64,000 nucleotides of DNA, taken from positions 276,001 to 340,000 of the forward strand of contig JAUTXW010001632.1 in NCBI GenBank assembly GCA_030620095.1. Reading direction: 5' to 3'. Source of the stretch: Kuschelorhynchus macadamiae (lineage: Eukaryota > Arthropoda > Insecta > Coleoptera > Curculionidae). The position numbers were made by a program, and so were the translations under genes. A model generated the notes under the pieces. The model did no database searches, was not told where the DNA came from, and was given only the letters and a program-made list of their open reading frames with translations. Of this stretch, positions 1 to 12,068 are shown one piece after another. The number at the start of each line of letters is the position of its first letter. Position 1 is the stretch's first letter.

Positions 1-936
1 TAAACTTATGTCTTTACTGATATTTATTTGAAACGGAAATCTGTAGCTTTGCTTTAAATATACTAGATAAATCAAATTAGGACAATTAATCAGAGCTATA
101 TACATATTAAAATTGAACAAACCAATTTTACCTTTAAAAAATGTAATCATTACGTTATCGGCCATTTAAATTAATAATACTAATTCGTATGATATCCCTT
201 TGAATATTAATGATCAACGACACCACCAATAATGTTCAATAATTAGCGAATTTAGTAGGAAATGTAATACACGTGATAAAGTTATGTAGAAACAATAAAA
301 TATTTATAATTGTTAAATACTCAATAAGTTTACTTCAGTAAATTTAATTCGACCAATAAGTCAAACTGACGGACTCTAACGCACGACAGTACATCGTTAC
401 GACTTTACTGTCAGGATCAGAAAATAGTTAGTCTTTGAGAGGATGTGTTTTTTCAGTGCAGTCTAAAAAGCGAAGGTGGTTGGTGATAATGACCAACTAG
501 ACGGGTAAGTTGCCGAGGCAGAGGATGATCCCCAGCAGACTCGTCGTTGATCATCATTCACATCGCGGTTTACCAATGATCATTTACAGTCATTTACTGT
601 TTCAAAGGAATTGTTTATGGTATGGCAATTTTTATAGAAGGTTTAACCCGAGGTCTTTTGTTTTGGTTGACTTTTGCTTTCTTCATCTTTCCATGGAGTT
701 TTGTTTTGTTTAAATCGGTAGAAACCATAAGAGGTTCGCAGCAATACGCATAACGTTTCCAAAACACTGTTGGAAGCGTTCGGTACGTTGCTGCAATGTT
801 GTTAAGTGAGTGGGCAGCTATATTAATAAGAGTATCTTGCACATTTTACATCTCAAAATTTATTTAGTAAAAACTATTCATTTAAAATTGAAAGTTTTAA
901 AATCTATTTTATAATTGGTGTTTTTATTTTATGTAG
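1..936. other. Intron or upstream sequence of gene 1, no gene seen
   Basis: AT-rich sequence without a convincing exon. A pyrimidine tract and cag lie at about 447-456 and a GTAAGT at 505-510, but all three frames between them carry stops, so no coding exon is supported. Since the 937 exon opens in mid-frame with no in-frame ATG, earlier coding exons should lie to the left of the window. Confidence 0.5.
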
Positions 937-1084
937 ATTGAAGAACGATTGAAATCTGAATCTGGTAAGCTTCCTCAGCATGTAAAAACACCGAGTGAAT
1001 CTCTTGTAGGCCCACGGAAAGCTCCAGAAATACCGTTAGCAGTTGAACAACAAATTGTAATTGGAGAAGGCGTGCTACCGGGAG
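937..1084 (+). CDS. Gene 1, internal coding exon a (unrecognised Ser/Pro-rich protein)
   Basis: This 148-nt exon follows a TTTTATGTAG acceptor and ends before GTAATA. It reads IEERLKSESGKLPQHVK and later PEIPLAVEQQIVIGEG, without a domain I recognise. It starts in phase 0 and leaves one base, which joins the next exon to make GAT (Asp). The support is indirect but strong: six exons predicted by splice signals join to exactly 474 codons including the stop. No in-frame ATG is present, so the start is off-window or in an exon I missed. The reading frame runs on into the intron to an in-frame stop at 1144-1146, which is run-through. Confidence 0.75.
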
Positions 1085-1359
1085 GTAATAAAATAAAAAT
1101 TTCCTATATTTTTTTATTAAATGTAAAGCAATTTCTTCTAGAGTAACACTTCTTCCTACCATTTAATAAATAGAAAATTTCTAAAAGTTTGAGGGTTGAA
1201 AAAGTGCTCATAGTTTCTCCAAATGTATTTAGGTATTTTTAAATTTTGTAACCTCACTCGGTAAGCTGTGAGCATTGACCGATGAAGGTATAATATATAA
1301 TATTATGTTACATTTATATTTATATACATTTGAATAAATACAAATTTTATCTGTTCCAG

Positions 1360-1568
1360 ATGCCGGAGGTCAACAACTTATAGTAACAGGTGATCCAATC
1401 GCAACCCAAAAATTCCTTGAGTCTCTCTCAGACGGTTCGACCGACTTGGCCAATATTTTGGCCAACGCCGAAGGCGGAAGTGTTTTGATACAGGCGGATG
1501 GGCAGCAAATATTAATTAGGACAAATCCAGCCTCACAACCTATACTAGGGATGGCAGAGAGTACTGAC
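1360..1568 (+). CDS. Gene 1, internal coding exon b
   Basis: The acceptor is TTATCTGTTCCAG and the donor is GTAAGT, a near-consensus pair. The 209 nt continue the frame from exon a and end in phase 0. The peptide starts DAGGQQLIVTGDPIATQKF and contains GGSVLIQADGQQILIRTN. This hydrophobic/Gln stretch may form beta strands, and similar 'xxQxLIxxxDGQxxL' stretches occur in Gln-rich activation regions of transcription regulators; that comparison is an inference, not a family assignment. The exon lies only 70 bp upstream of a (TA)n array and a mariner fold-back element that fill the following intron. Confidence 0.8.
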
Positions 1569-1634
1569 GTAAGTAATAATAATATTAATACTTTTACAAA
1601 CCCTAATCATAAATATTTTAGGATAAGTTAAGTG

Positions 1635-1837
<203 letters not shown>

Positions 1838-2156
1838 TACAGGGTGGCCCAACGAAAAGGTCCCACCCTTATTTATGACTTTCCTGGTATATTTTGGGAA
1901 AAACGCTTGGACACGTCAATTTTGATTTTTAGGGGGACGTCTTTTCATGTATGATTGTATAATACAGGGTGTTCCAAAAATAAGATATCGCATTACACTT
2001 GACATTTTTAAATGGAAACCCCCAATTTTTTTTCTATTTTTGGATTCTCCAGGAAGTTTTTAGTAACTTTTGTATAATAGAGTTTATACCTATCTTCAAC
2101 CATTTTGAAGTTATTTGAATAATTGAATAATATCAAGTATTGATAAATTAAATTCA

Positions 2157-2336
2157 AGAAAGGGTCAAAATAACGAAACTTTATTATCAAAACGGAAACA
2201 TTGCAAGGGCTACTGCCCGGTTGTTTAATACGTTACATTCAGTCAAAAATATTAACCATAAGTATGTGGCTAAATTAATAAGAAAATTTGAAGCAACTAG
2301 ATCTGTATCTAATATTCGCCGGAATCAGGAACACTA
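2157..2336 (+). pseudogene. Truncated N-terminal copy of the DD41D transposase
   Basis: The + strand reads the N-terminal helix-turn-helix part of the same transposase found intact on the minus strand (for example ITKLYYQNGNIARATARLF), then stops at TAA after the Asn-Gln-Glu-His that matches the intact protein. It is the inner part of the left fold-back arm. About 145 bp of 5' sequence present on the right arm (roughly 3510-3665) is missing here. Confidence 0.85.
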
Positions 2337-2409
2337 AACCATTTACAGTTTTACATTCACATTAAAATTTAAACAAAAATTAGTTACTTAGCTACAATGT
2401 GTCAAAAAG

Positions 2410-3489
2410 TCAATGTGGTAATAAATGTTGAAAGTGGTGTCCGTTTACCTCCATGCAATAATAAATATTTTGCTCAAATCTATTCCTAACATTTTCACAC
2501 ATTTCTGGAGTTATTTGTCTGCATTCCGCCGTGATCCGCTCCCGAAGATCTTGGATGGAGTCTGGCTTCGTACTAAAAACCTTACTTTTTATATGTCCCC
2601 AAAGAAAGTAATCTAAAGGACTCAAGTCCGGAGACCTTGGTGGCCACTCAATGGGGCCGCGCCGTCCGATCCACTGATTTGGGAAATGGGTGTCCAAAAA
2701 CTGTCGTACTGGAGCTACATAGTGCGGTGGTGCACCATCTTGTTGGAAATGAAGAAAATTTTCATTATAATTAACCTCATTTTCTATTATTTCGGTTATT
2801 CGTGGCTCTATTGTATTTTCCAACATGTCCAAGTACAACTCCCCCGTCAAGTTTCCAGGAATAAAGAAAGGTCCTACAATATGATTTCCGAAAATGCCGG
2901 CCCAGACATTAATTTTTTGTGGGTATTGCGAATGTACCTCTCGAAACAAATGTGGATTCGAGTCGCTCCAATATCGACAATTATGTCTATTTACAGCACC
3001 ATGTAAATAGAAGGTACATTTATCCGAAAAACAAATGTTAAATAACAAATTTGGGTTATTGTTCAAACGTTGTGTCATTAATTCGCAAAACTCCAACCTT
3101 CTATCATAATCGTCTTCATTAAGCTCATGGACAAGTTTAGTTTTGTACGGGTGAAATTTATAGGATTTCAAAATTCTTTGCACTGTTGAGCGTGTAAATC
3201 CTGAAGAAGTAGCCAGACCACGAGTACTTTGGGTGTTGTCAAGAGCCACGTGTCCCAAAACTGCTATTTCTCTGGCTTCATTTCTACTTGGACGATTTTC
3301 CTGATTCCGGCGAATATTAGATACAGATCCAGTTGCTTCAAATTTTCTTATTAATTTAGCCACATACTTATGGTTAATATTTTTGTCTGGATGTAACGCA
3401 TTAAACAACCGGGCGGTAGCTCTTGCAATGCTTCCGTTTTGATAATACAGTTTCGTTATTTCGACCCTTTCTTGAATTGAATAAATCAT
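2410..3489 (-). CDS. Intact Tc1/mariner-type transposase (DD41D), 359 aa
   Basis: This enzyme would excise and insert its own element at TA sites by DDE catalysis. It is uninterrupted from an ATG at 3489. Residues 1-115 hold paired helix-turn-helix DNA-binding regions. The catalytic part follows: first Asp in NICFSDKCTFY, second Asp in FQQDGAPPHY, third Asp in RSPDLSPLDYFLWG. I count 41 residues between the second and third Asp, the DD41D pattern described for the rosa group of mariner-like elements. Lys replaces the more usual Glu after the first Asp, and whether this harms activity is unclear. Length fits the family (about 340-360 aa). It is the only uninterrupted transposase in the window, which suggests a fairly recent copy, though its 3' terminal repeat is not seen. 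Confidence 0.92.
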   Translation of the reverse strand: MIYSIQERVEITKLYYQNGSIARATARLFNALHPDKNINHKYVAKLIRKFEATGSVSNIRRNQENRPSRNEAREIAVLGHVALDNTQSTRGLATSSGFTRSTVQRILKSYKFHPYKTKLVHELNEDDYDRRLEFCELMTQRLNNNPNLLFNICFSDKCTFYLHGAVNRHNCRYWSDSNPHLFREVHSQYPQKINVWAGIFGNHIVGPFFIPGNLTGELYLDMLENTIEPRITEIIENEVNYNENFLHFQQDGAPPHYVAPVRQFLDTHFPNQWIGRRGPIEWPPRSPDLSPLDYFLWGHIKSKVFSTKPDSIQDLRERITAECRQITPEMCENVRNRFEQNIYYCMEVNGHHFQHLLPH

Positions 3490-3944
3490 TGCAAAATATT
3501 ATAATAGAACTAGGCAACTTAACGATTTCAAATCAAAGATAAAGTTGTTCTATGATTTACGATGACATTGACGGATGCTAAATTTCTTGCTGGTATCGGT
3601 GATTATTATTTTTTTCCGTATTATCAGTACTAAATTAAATGAGGCGAATTTTATAAAAAAAATTAAAAAAACTTCAAAATGGTTGAAGATAGGTATAAAC
3701 TCTATTATACAAAAGTTACTAAAAACTTCCTGGAGAATCCAAAAATAGAAAAAAAATTGGGGGTTTCCATTTAAAAATGTCAAGTGTAATGCGATATCTT
3801 ATTTTTGGAACACCCTGTATTATACAATCATACATGAAAAGACGTCCCCCTAAAAATCAAAATTGACGTGTCCAAGCGTTTTTCCCAAAATATACCAGGA
3901 AAGTCATAAATAAGGGTGGGACCTTTTCGTTGGGCCACCCTGTA

Positions 3945-4418
<474 letters not shown>

Positions 4419-4477
4419 AAAAGTATTAGTATATACACTCATGTAAATGGAACAATAATTAAAATAATATTATTTAG

Positions 4478-4762
4478 GGTGGCCGGAATCCATTATTTTC
4501 AACCCATAAACCCAACCAAGATATACTAGCAGCAGCGCTTGCTAACACGGATGTCTTCCAGCCGACAGATCATCAGTCTTCGTCCATGAAAGGCTTGCCA
4601 TCTGCCCAGCTTAGCCCAGGTAGTGGTGGATCCCTCTACCCGATGCACGTAAGCAATGTGCTCGAAACGAGTCTAACGCTGAGCTCACCCATAATGACGC
4701 CTCTGGAAGTGCCCAGTACAAATAGTAAAAAGATCGATGATGAAGCTGACATTTTAAATCAG
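4478..4762 (+). CDS. Gene 1, internal coding exon c
   Basis: A TTATTTAG acceptor precedes and a GTATGTG donor follows 285 nt of open phase-0 sequence (95 codons). The peptide includes NQDILAAALANTDVFQPTD, then a Ser-rich stretch and MTPLEVPSTNSKK. Ser, Pro and Thr are abundant, as in a disordered regulatory region, while DILAAALANTDVF may form one amphipathic helix. Base composition is clearly more GC-rich than the flanking introns, as expected of real coding sequence. Confidence 0.8.
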
Positions 4763-4942
4763 GTATGTGGATAAAAAGTGCAATGCTGGTGTTCCGCTCA
4801 GTTTGGCTGGATCGTCATGGCATCCGGTTAGATGTCAAAATAAATTTTTTCTGTACTTATGTAAATAAGGTATGGAACAATAAAATTATTGTTCCTTCTG
4901 CTCAGTAGCAGTCTAATTTTCCTTAGTTTTTTTTTTAATTTA

Positions 4943-4950
<8 letters not shown>

Positions 4951-5000
<50 letters not shown>
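4951..5000. repeat. (TA)n microsatellite, 50 bp
   Basis: Short TA tract directly next to the left arm of the 5.0-9.6 kb fold-back element. Confidence 0.95.
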
Positions 5001-5004
<4 letters not shown>

Positions 5005-5666
5005 TCAGAAATAAGTGCCTTAAATTTGACTGTTTATAGATCTTGATGAAATATGAAAAAAAGTTAAGTAAAATTTTTCTCTTAAGTCGCACCTTTCAAA
5101 AAATACAGGGTGTTACATGTAGGTGTTAAAAACTATATTTTCTTTGTTAATTCCGTATATAAGTACGGTGGCAAATTGAAATTTTAACCACAGTATGCAT
5201 AAGTCGGGACTCATTTTTTGACAAAATTTTACTTAACAGGGTCACTCCAGTGGTGTAGAACAGGGGTCGCTACAGCACATTATCGCCCAGAACTTTTTAC
5301 CACCCCGTATATTTGATTTATTTTTAATGTTATTTTATTGGCCAGCTTATTTGTTAAAAATTTGCTACCTTAGAAATTTCCTAAGGGAGGTTTAGTTTTC
5401 GAGATATTTTCACTTTTTTGCATGAATGTAGCTAAATTAATTCCAATTGGACAAAATTGTTCTTACTTAATTAGTTTTGAAACCTATTGTTATAAAAGCG
5501 CAGATGATTTATGCTGGATAAAAGGGGAAAAACAACAATTCTAAAAGCACTAATAACAAATTAATTTACGATAAGTAGATTAGTTTGAAAAAGTAAAAAA
5601 GTAACTTATATTAATATAAAGTCAGTTTTATAACTGTGCTACTTAACTAAAATCCTAGCACATAAT

Positions 5667-5870
5667 TTAATCTATTCTACATTTTCGAGCATTCCCTAAA
5701 AGTGTTGAGGAAGTGTTTTGTAGTGTATGCCTTGCAAGGGACAAGTCGTTGCAGGCAGCATCAATTCTAGCAGTAAGATGGTCAACAGAGAGAATTGGGG
5801 TAGAATACACTTTTTCTTTTAAAATACACCATATACCGTAATCCATCGGGTTTAAAAAGTTCAGGGTCAC
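5667..5870 (-). pseudogene. Transposase C-terminal fragment in left fold-back arm
   Basis: The minus strand encodes the tail of the transposase present at 8058-9100: FLNPMDYGIWCILKEKVYST followed by SVDHLTARIDAACNDLSLAR. It includes the third catalytic Asp region (PMDYG) but nothing upstream. It shows that the fold-back arms include coding sequence rather than only terminal repeats. Confidence 0.85.
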
Positions 5871-6115
5871 TCCAGTGGCGTAGAACAGGGGTAGCCACAG
5901 CACATTATCGCCCGGAACTTTTTACTACCCCGTATATTTGATTTTTTTTAATGTTATTTTATAGGCCAGTTGATTTGCTCTCTTTGAAATTTCCTACAGG
6001 AGGTTTAGTTTTAGAGACATATTCACTTTTTTGCACGAATGTAGCTTAATTAATTCCAATTAGACAAAATTGTTTTTACTTAATTAGTTTTGAAACCCGT
6101 TGTTGTAATAGAAAA
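5855..6115. repeat. Direct duplicate of part of the left arm
   Basis: The stretch AGGGTCACTCCAGTGG, the cacagcacattatcgccc block and the following ~200 bp repeat about 5241-5505 in direct orientation with scattered changes. It ends near 6110, where the copies diverge. Confidence 0.8.
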
Positions 6116-8057
6116 AAAAACATGGCACAAACGATAAAAGTTTTATTTTTTTATTTGCCATAATTAGCTAATCGGTTGACAGGGACGTCGGAAGTCTTAA
6201 ATGGCTGAGGGTGCGAAATTTCATTTCGAAGAAAAGAACAATAACAAACTAGTTTGTTCAACATATTTTGTTAAAAACTTTTAAGATAATGAAATAATAA
6301 TTATGAATCACGATTTTTTGATCAAATTTTTTTTAGACGTTCGTTTAGCCAATCTGTTGGATAAGTGCTTTTACTTTCAATACTACATGTGCATAAAAAT
6401 CACATCTACAGGGCGGGAAGATAATGAATGTGACAAAGTGTCTAACTTATATTTTAAAATTTTTGTCATTCCTTTTGGAATTATGTCAGACCAGCTGAGT
6501 TAAAAATTTGTGAATTATGGTTTTTTTTAACAGTTTTTTCATTTTCACTGCTTTATTAGTCTTGGTATAGGGTACTTGGTGGCTAAAAATGCAGGGGCAA
6601 TTGCATAGCTCATTTAAGGGCTAAATGTGTCTGCAAAACCTTCATTTTTTAGTTACAGGGTGTTAGTTTTTTTATGTCCTGTATAACTTTAAAAAAAAAA
6701 CAATAAAATGTCTAGAGTTAAAATAAGATAAATATTCTGGAAAAAAGCCCATAGTGCACAAAAGTTTTATTACAGCTGGTATATCGTAATTATCTCACGT
6801 CTGACAAAATTTCCAAAGTAAGTTATACTAAAATTTGCAGAATATAAGGTTAGTGTTGGGTTAATTTTAATTATCTTTTGTCAAACCCTCTATCCATATT
6901 TTTAAAACTAATTATACCGTTACTACTACTGATCATAAATTAGGTAATAATGATTTGTTTTGCATACAGTTTGTTAAGTCAACGTTCCACTTGTATGACG
7001 ATGTCAATTTTCAAGATTTTCATATAAACCATGTATATTGTAAGGAAACAAAAATATCAATAGTCGATTTTTTTGCATTCTGTCAAAGATTATTTTGATG
7101 CGAGGAAAAAAAGTGTTTGATTTCATGACTTATATTTTGTATGTATTATGTTTATGCAAATATGCAGTTATTTAAGTAGAAGCACATACCGAACAGATCG
7201 TTCAAACGAACCGAAAAACTGCATCTCATTATCATGTTTCGCAATTGAAATATTCATCTCTAAACTTTGATCAAAACATGCACTTTGTAGAAACAGGAGT
7301 TTTTAGGTATTTCTATTTAACTACCTAAAAAAAAAGAAAAGTTTAGTTATCTTAAATCCCTTTACAGGTTTTGTATCATAATTCATTCCACAGAAGTAAT
7401 ATTTTGATGGAAATATTAATATTCTTTATGAAATGCGGTTTCTGTTGTCCCAAGTTTATATGTACAGATCTCTGAAACCAACGGAGTCTTGAGGGAAATT
7501 TGAAAGCGAAGAAATTTCATTTTTTTGTTTCTCATCAGGCTAATATATACATACGTACTATACTTTTGTTAAAAAGATTACCAATTCAAATTTCTCCACA
7601 AAATTCTATAAAACCTGTGTTTCGATCGTTGAACGATGCAAAAAATTAGAATTCCGTTTTTCTATGAATGATGCCTTCAACATTTTCATATAAAAACAAA
7701 CCCAACTTCAAAAAAAGAACAATTCTTTATTCACAAGAATTTCCGGCAGATTGGCTTCATTAAAACTAAAAGAAACTTATTTTTACTCATTTCTAAAGCT
7801 TATTTAATATAAAACTGTTAAGTGCATTTTAATATGTAAAACAGTATATTATTATGTGAATGAATAAATATTGGGCTGATCAAGTCGAAAATCTGTTTGC
7901 AAATTAAGGAATAGTCCCTCCCTTAACAAAACTATGTTTATTAAAGTGACCTTATGACACTGTTTAGAAACAACTAAATCGCCTGTCAAACTATTTCTTA
8001 AATTGATTTAGTGTTGAAAACAACTAGTAAAGATCTGTTCTGATATTAAAAAATAAT
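6116..8057. other. Element interior, no gene seen
   Basis: AT-rich sequence with short open frames only. An ACAGGGTGTTAG at about 6655 followed by ATGTCCTGTATAAC suggests degraded mariner-type terminal motifs. I see no protein similarity in any frame. Confidence 0.45.
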
Positions 8058-9100
8058 GTGTTTTACAGTAATTTGGAATATGCAGATATGCACTTAGTTC
8101 TTGGGGAATGTCGAGGAAACTCAGCAAGAGCAGTAAGGCTCTATTCACAAAAATTTCCTGGACGAAATTTACCAAATAGAAGAAATTTCCTAGCTGTCGA
8201 CCATCGCCTTAGAGAAAATGGATCGTTTAAACCTGCTGCACATCTTCGTGGTCGACGAAACTTTGTAAGGACAGTCAGAAATGGAGAAGCTATTTTGAAT
8301 TTGGTAAAAGAGAATCCAGAAATAAGTGTCAGGAGAATTTCAATGCAGACCGGTTTTGCTCCAACATCAACTTGGCGAACATTAAAATCAATGGGTCACA
8401 AGCAAAAGGTACATGAATTATTACCAACCGATTTTGAACCACGTGTTGATTTCCGTCAATGGTATTTACAAATGTGCCAACAAAACAATAACTTTCAATC
8501 AACGGTATTATTTACTGATGAAGCGTGTTTCACAAGAACTGGAATTTTTAACATCCATAACGTACACGTTTAGCAAAACGAAAATCCTCACGCTATACAT
8601 GTAATGAATGTTCAAAACCCGTTTAAAAGAAAAGTTTGGCAGGTGTAATAGGAAATCGTTTTATAGGTCCCTATTATCTACCAGAGCATTTAAACGGCAA
8701 CAGTTATTTGGACTTTCTGAGAAACCATTTGTATGGACGAGGCAACAGAGGTGGTTCATGCACGACGGTGCACCACCGCACTTTTCAAGGGAAGTAAGGG
8801 TGTGGCTACATCAAAAATTTCCCCGAAAATGGATTGGAAGAGGAGTAGATGCACCTGTACAGTGGCCCGCGCGTTCGCCGGATTTAAACCCGATGGATTA
8901 TGGTATTTGCGGTATTTTAAAAGAAAAAGTTTATTCTACCCCAATTCTCTCTGTCGGCCATCTTACTGCTAGAATTGATGCTGCCTGCAACGACTAGTCC
9001 CTTGCAAGGCATACACTACAAAACACTTCCTCAAAACTTTTAGGGAATGCTCGAAAATGTATTGACGTAAACGGTAACCATTTTCAGCATTTATCGGATA
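8058..9100 (+). pseudogene. Mariner-type transposase, broken (second-third Asp spacing 43)
   Basis: The N-terminal part (8058-8573) has helix-turn-helix sequence and the first catalytic Asp in VLFTDEACFTRTG, then stops at TAG after NIHNVHV. A following frame carries IGNRFIGPYYLPEHLNGNSY, and the 8608-8997 frame carries FMHDGAPPHFSREV and RSPDLNPMDYGI, giving the second and third Asp with 43 residues between them. At least one stop and two frame changes break it between 8570 and 8760; another stop at 8995-8997 cuts the C-terminus. All three Asp survive, but not in one frame. It belongs to the DDxD branch of the IS630/Tc1/mariner superfamily and is distinct from the intact copy at 2410-3489. 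Confidence 0.88.
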
Positions 9101-9637
9101 GATTAAACTATGTGCTAGATTTTTACTTAAGTAGCGTAGTTATGAAAATGACTTTATATTAATATTCAGTTACTTTTTTACTTTTTCAAACGAATCTACT
9201 TATCGTAAATCAATTTGTTATTAGTGCTTTTAGAATTGTTGTTTTTCCCCTTTTATCCAGCATAAATCATCTGCGCTTTTATAACAATGGGTTTCAAAAC
9301 TAATTAAGTAAGAACAATTTTGTTCAATTGGAATTAATTTAGCTACATTCATGCAAAAAAGTGAAAATATCTCGAAAACTAAACCTCCCTTTCTAAGGTA
9401 GCAAATTTTTAACAAATAAACTGGCCAATAAAATAACATTAAAAATAAATCAAATATACTGGGTGGTAAAAAGTTTCGGGCGATAATGTGCTGTGAAAAT
9501 ATAGTTTTTGACACCTACATGTAACACCCTGTATTTTTTGAAAGGTGTGACTTAGAGACAAATTTTACTTAACTTTTTCTCATATTTCATCAAGATCTAT
9601 AAACAGTCAAATTTAAGGCACTTATTTCTGAAATACC

Positions 9638-9640
<3 letters not shown>

Positions 9641-9718
<78 letters not shown>
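9641..9718. repeat. (TA)n microsatellite, about 78 bp
   Basis: TA tract starting in the ACCCTGTATATA terminus of the preceding fold-back element. Confidence 0.95.
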
Positions 9719-9727
<9 letters not shown>

Positions 9728-10141
9728 AAGAATCCTAGCCTATACATAATGCGTACTCGACCTAGACGGTAACTCTGCCGAATATTTAACGAGTATGAAC
9801 ACAAAGTTTGATTGGTCAGATACAGATAGACGTAATAGGGATTCCCATTTAACTTAACTGAAATTTTGCGGCTAGTCTTACTTAACTGTTGGTGATTGGC
9901 ATACAGAAATTTTATTCACTCAGGTCTTTAGAAAGATGAACATTTAAAAATGTTACAAAATTGTTTTGTATGTTTAACTTGCTATAAGCCGAAAAACTTG
10001 TTTTTAACTGTGTATATTTGGATGCATTGTAAAAATATCAGATACATTTTTTTAATATCTTGTAATTTTCCAATAATTAAACATCTGTAGAATAATTCTT
10101 TTGTAATATAATATTGGGTTTACAAACATAATTTTTTTTAG

Positions 10142-10378
10142 GTTCCCAAAAATGTAGATCTACCGATCACGATTACTGATCCCAACATTTCCCAAACTGT
10201 AGCTAACCAACAAGCAGCCAGTCTTATAGAACTCGCTCTTCCTATCTCTGAAACCGGAGCTAGTGCAGACATTAACAGCCCCTCATACTCTTATTCGTTA
10301 CCGACGCTAGACGATTCAGTCAGTATCTCCCATAAACCCTTCAGCAGCAGCATGCCCTTACTTACGGAGGATGTAGAG
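10142..10378 (+). CDS. Gene 1, internal coding exon d
   Basis: The acceptor is a T-rich tract ending TTTAG and the donor is GTATGA. The 237 nt (79 codons) are open, phase 0 at both ends. The peptide begins VPKNVDLPITITDPNISQTV and ends with SYSLPTLDDSVS and SSSMPLLTEDVE. Those two Ser-x-Pro-hydrophobic-acidic motifs recur in the next exon (SMPMLSEVIE and SLPMITDDLIED), which supports both exons belonging to one protein and suggests a repeated binding motif. Neighbouring intron sequence has no comparable open frame. Confidence 0.82.
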
Positions 10379-12068
10379 GTATGATCACTCAATTTAAATT
10401 ACTCGAGAGATGCCACAAAGACAATGTGGACAAAAATTAAAAATAACCAGTCTTGCAAGAATATTTTTTGTCGGCTATTTAGATTATTAGTTCTACTATC
10501 GAGGAGGAAGAAAGTACATAGTTAAATGTCAGGAATTTCTAAAACCGAATCCAGTAGCTCAATTTCTTTACGAATTAATAGATTTGAGTATTTTGTATGA
10601 TAATAAGGAATCTGCTATGTTCGGGGTCTTTCCACATAATTCACCACCCGAAATATTGGTTTAATTTAAACAGATAGAAAAAAATTAACAAAAATCAAAA
10701 TTGTAGGGTTTATTACGTATTTTATACAAAAATTGCTATTTGTATGTAACATAAAATTTACATACACATACGCAACATACATTTTTATATGGAACATCCT
10801 GTATATTAAAAGCCATCAAAATGGGTCTGTTCTTGCTGATCGTAAATATACTAGGATTATTACATTTTTTTTTCAAAGACGCATGATAAAGAAATTTGAG
10901 AAAAAGCCTTTCATAAGTAGCAATGAATTCCTTTTTACTCCAGTTTCCTCCTCTCGCGAAGACATCAGAGTTTTTGCCAAATTTCTGGTGTAGCTTTGAT
11001 TATAAAGGTGTGTAAATATATCTACAATCAACAAGACGCCGCATTTTTGAGACATGTAATAAACTCTACAACTTTCATATTTAAAAATTTTTTAAATCTC
11101 ATAATTAAAAATATTGGGGTAGCGAATTATGAGGAAACACTTTATACTTAGAATTTGTGTGCAGATTTATATTGCATTTTTTTAACAGTTCTTAAAAAGA
11201 TAAATTAAAAACCGGGAAATATATAAAATAAGCCCTGAAAAAATATTAGAATTAGACATCCAAATCCTCCCTAAAATTCATGTATATCAAAACTAATTTT
11301 CATGCTGCCGCTACAGATCACTAATGGGAAAGCAGTTCCTCTAATGCAAGTAGTACATCAATTTTGTTCTGTTAAAGTTAAAAGTATCTAAGACTCGGAA
11401 GGCAAACCAATTTGGGTTTTAGTAAAGAATTGATGGAATCTTTGAGTGTTCAGAAAAATTAACACCTAACAAGTATCCTATTAAGTGTGGTTAATGAACT
11501 GTGTTTGGTCCCGCAAAAAAAAAAAGCACTTTTACAGCACAAATCAAGCTGGGCAGTATATAAACACGGTAGGCCAAAAAAAAAAAATTTCAATTTTTTA
11601 AAAAAATTTAATAAAACCTGAGACATATATTAGATATACCGATAGAAAAACACAGAAAATTAATAAGAATCAATTGTTTTTTTTTTTACAGGGTGACTGG
11701 AAAATGTTCGTACTACCTTTCGGGTTATATATAGGATATTTTCTTTCCATAAGGCTCTTATTGAAACTTTCGTTTTTACCCAGAAACTATAATATTTGAA
11801 ACTTTGCCTACCATAAAGTTATAATTGTTTCCAAAGCCCACTTATTAGCATTATTGCCGCAAGTTTGTGACATGTAAGGTACACGTACGACGTCGCTAAA
11901 TGTGCAATAAAATAAATATTCATTAAAATATTTAAGAAAAGTGAAATAAGTTTTGTTGCTAAGGTATAATGACTGTTCTCTGAACATATTTTTTATCATA
12001 CTATAATTTTTAACTACTTAAATTTATATTAAGTAGTATATATTTATCGTTCAAATCACCTATTTCAG
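10379..12068. other. Gene 1 intron, no gene seen
   Basis: AT-rich intron with homopolymer A runs. An ACATCCTGTATATT near 10795 and ACAGGGTGACTGG near 11690 look like isolated mariner-type terminal motifs. No coding similarity seen. Confidence 0.55.

Larger units (their letters stand above)
1838..3944 (-). mobile_element. Fold-back Tc1/mariner-type element, DD41D (rosa-like) group
   Basis: The outer ends are inverted repeats: TACAGGGTGGCCCAACG at 1838 and its complement ending CCACCCTGTA at 3944. About 125 bp inside each is a second terminal motif, TACAGGGTGTTCC at 1963 and its complement ending at 3819. The arms match to about 2110 on the left and 3670 on the right, and again over the start of the transposase gene. 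So two 5' halves face each other: a truncated left copy and a right copy with the whole coding region. No terminal repeat is visible at the 3' end of the intact gene (2337-2409). Both outer ends sit in TA arrays, as expected for TA-targeting mariner elements. Confidence 0.85.
5001..9643 (+). mobile_element. Fold-back mariner-type element with broken transposase
   Basis: The left arm (5001-5870) and right arm (about 8890-9643) are inverted copies: TTTCAGAAATAAGTGCC at 5003 has its complement near 9615-9632, and an ACAGGGTGTTACATG motif at about 5105 has its complement near 9510-9525. The right end reads ATACCCTGTATATA, the ACCCTGTA terminus used by Tc1/mariner elements. The left arm has an extra ~130 bp (about 5150-5280) and lacks ~45 bp present in the right arm. 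A direct copy of part of the left arm follows at 5855-6115. Both ends border TA arrays. Confidence 0.8.

Noticed and set aside
455..505. Possible TCAGT initiator and a 5' UTR exon with a GTAAGT donor
   Set aside because: All frames are closed and the next exon (937) starts mid-frame without an ATG, so it cannot be the first exon of gene 1.
510..842. Short opposing ORFs near the left edge
   Set aside because: No similarity, AT-rich codon use and no splice-site support; most likely chance open frames.
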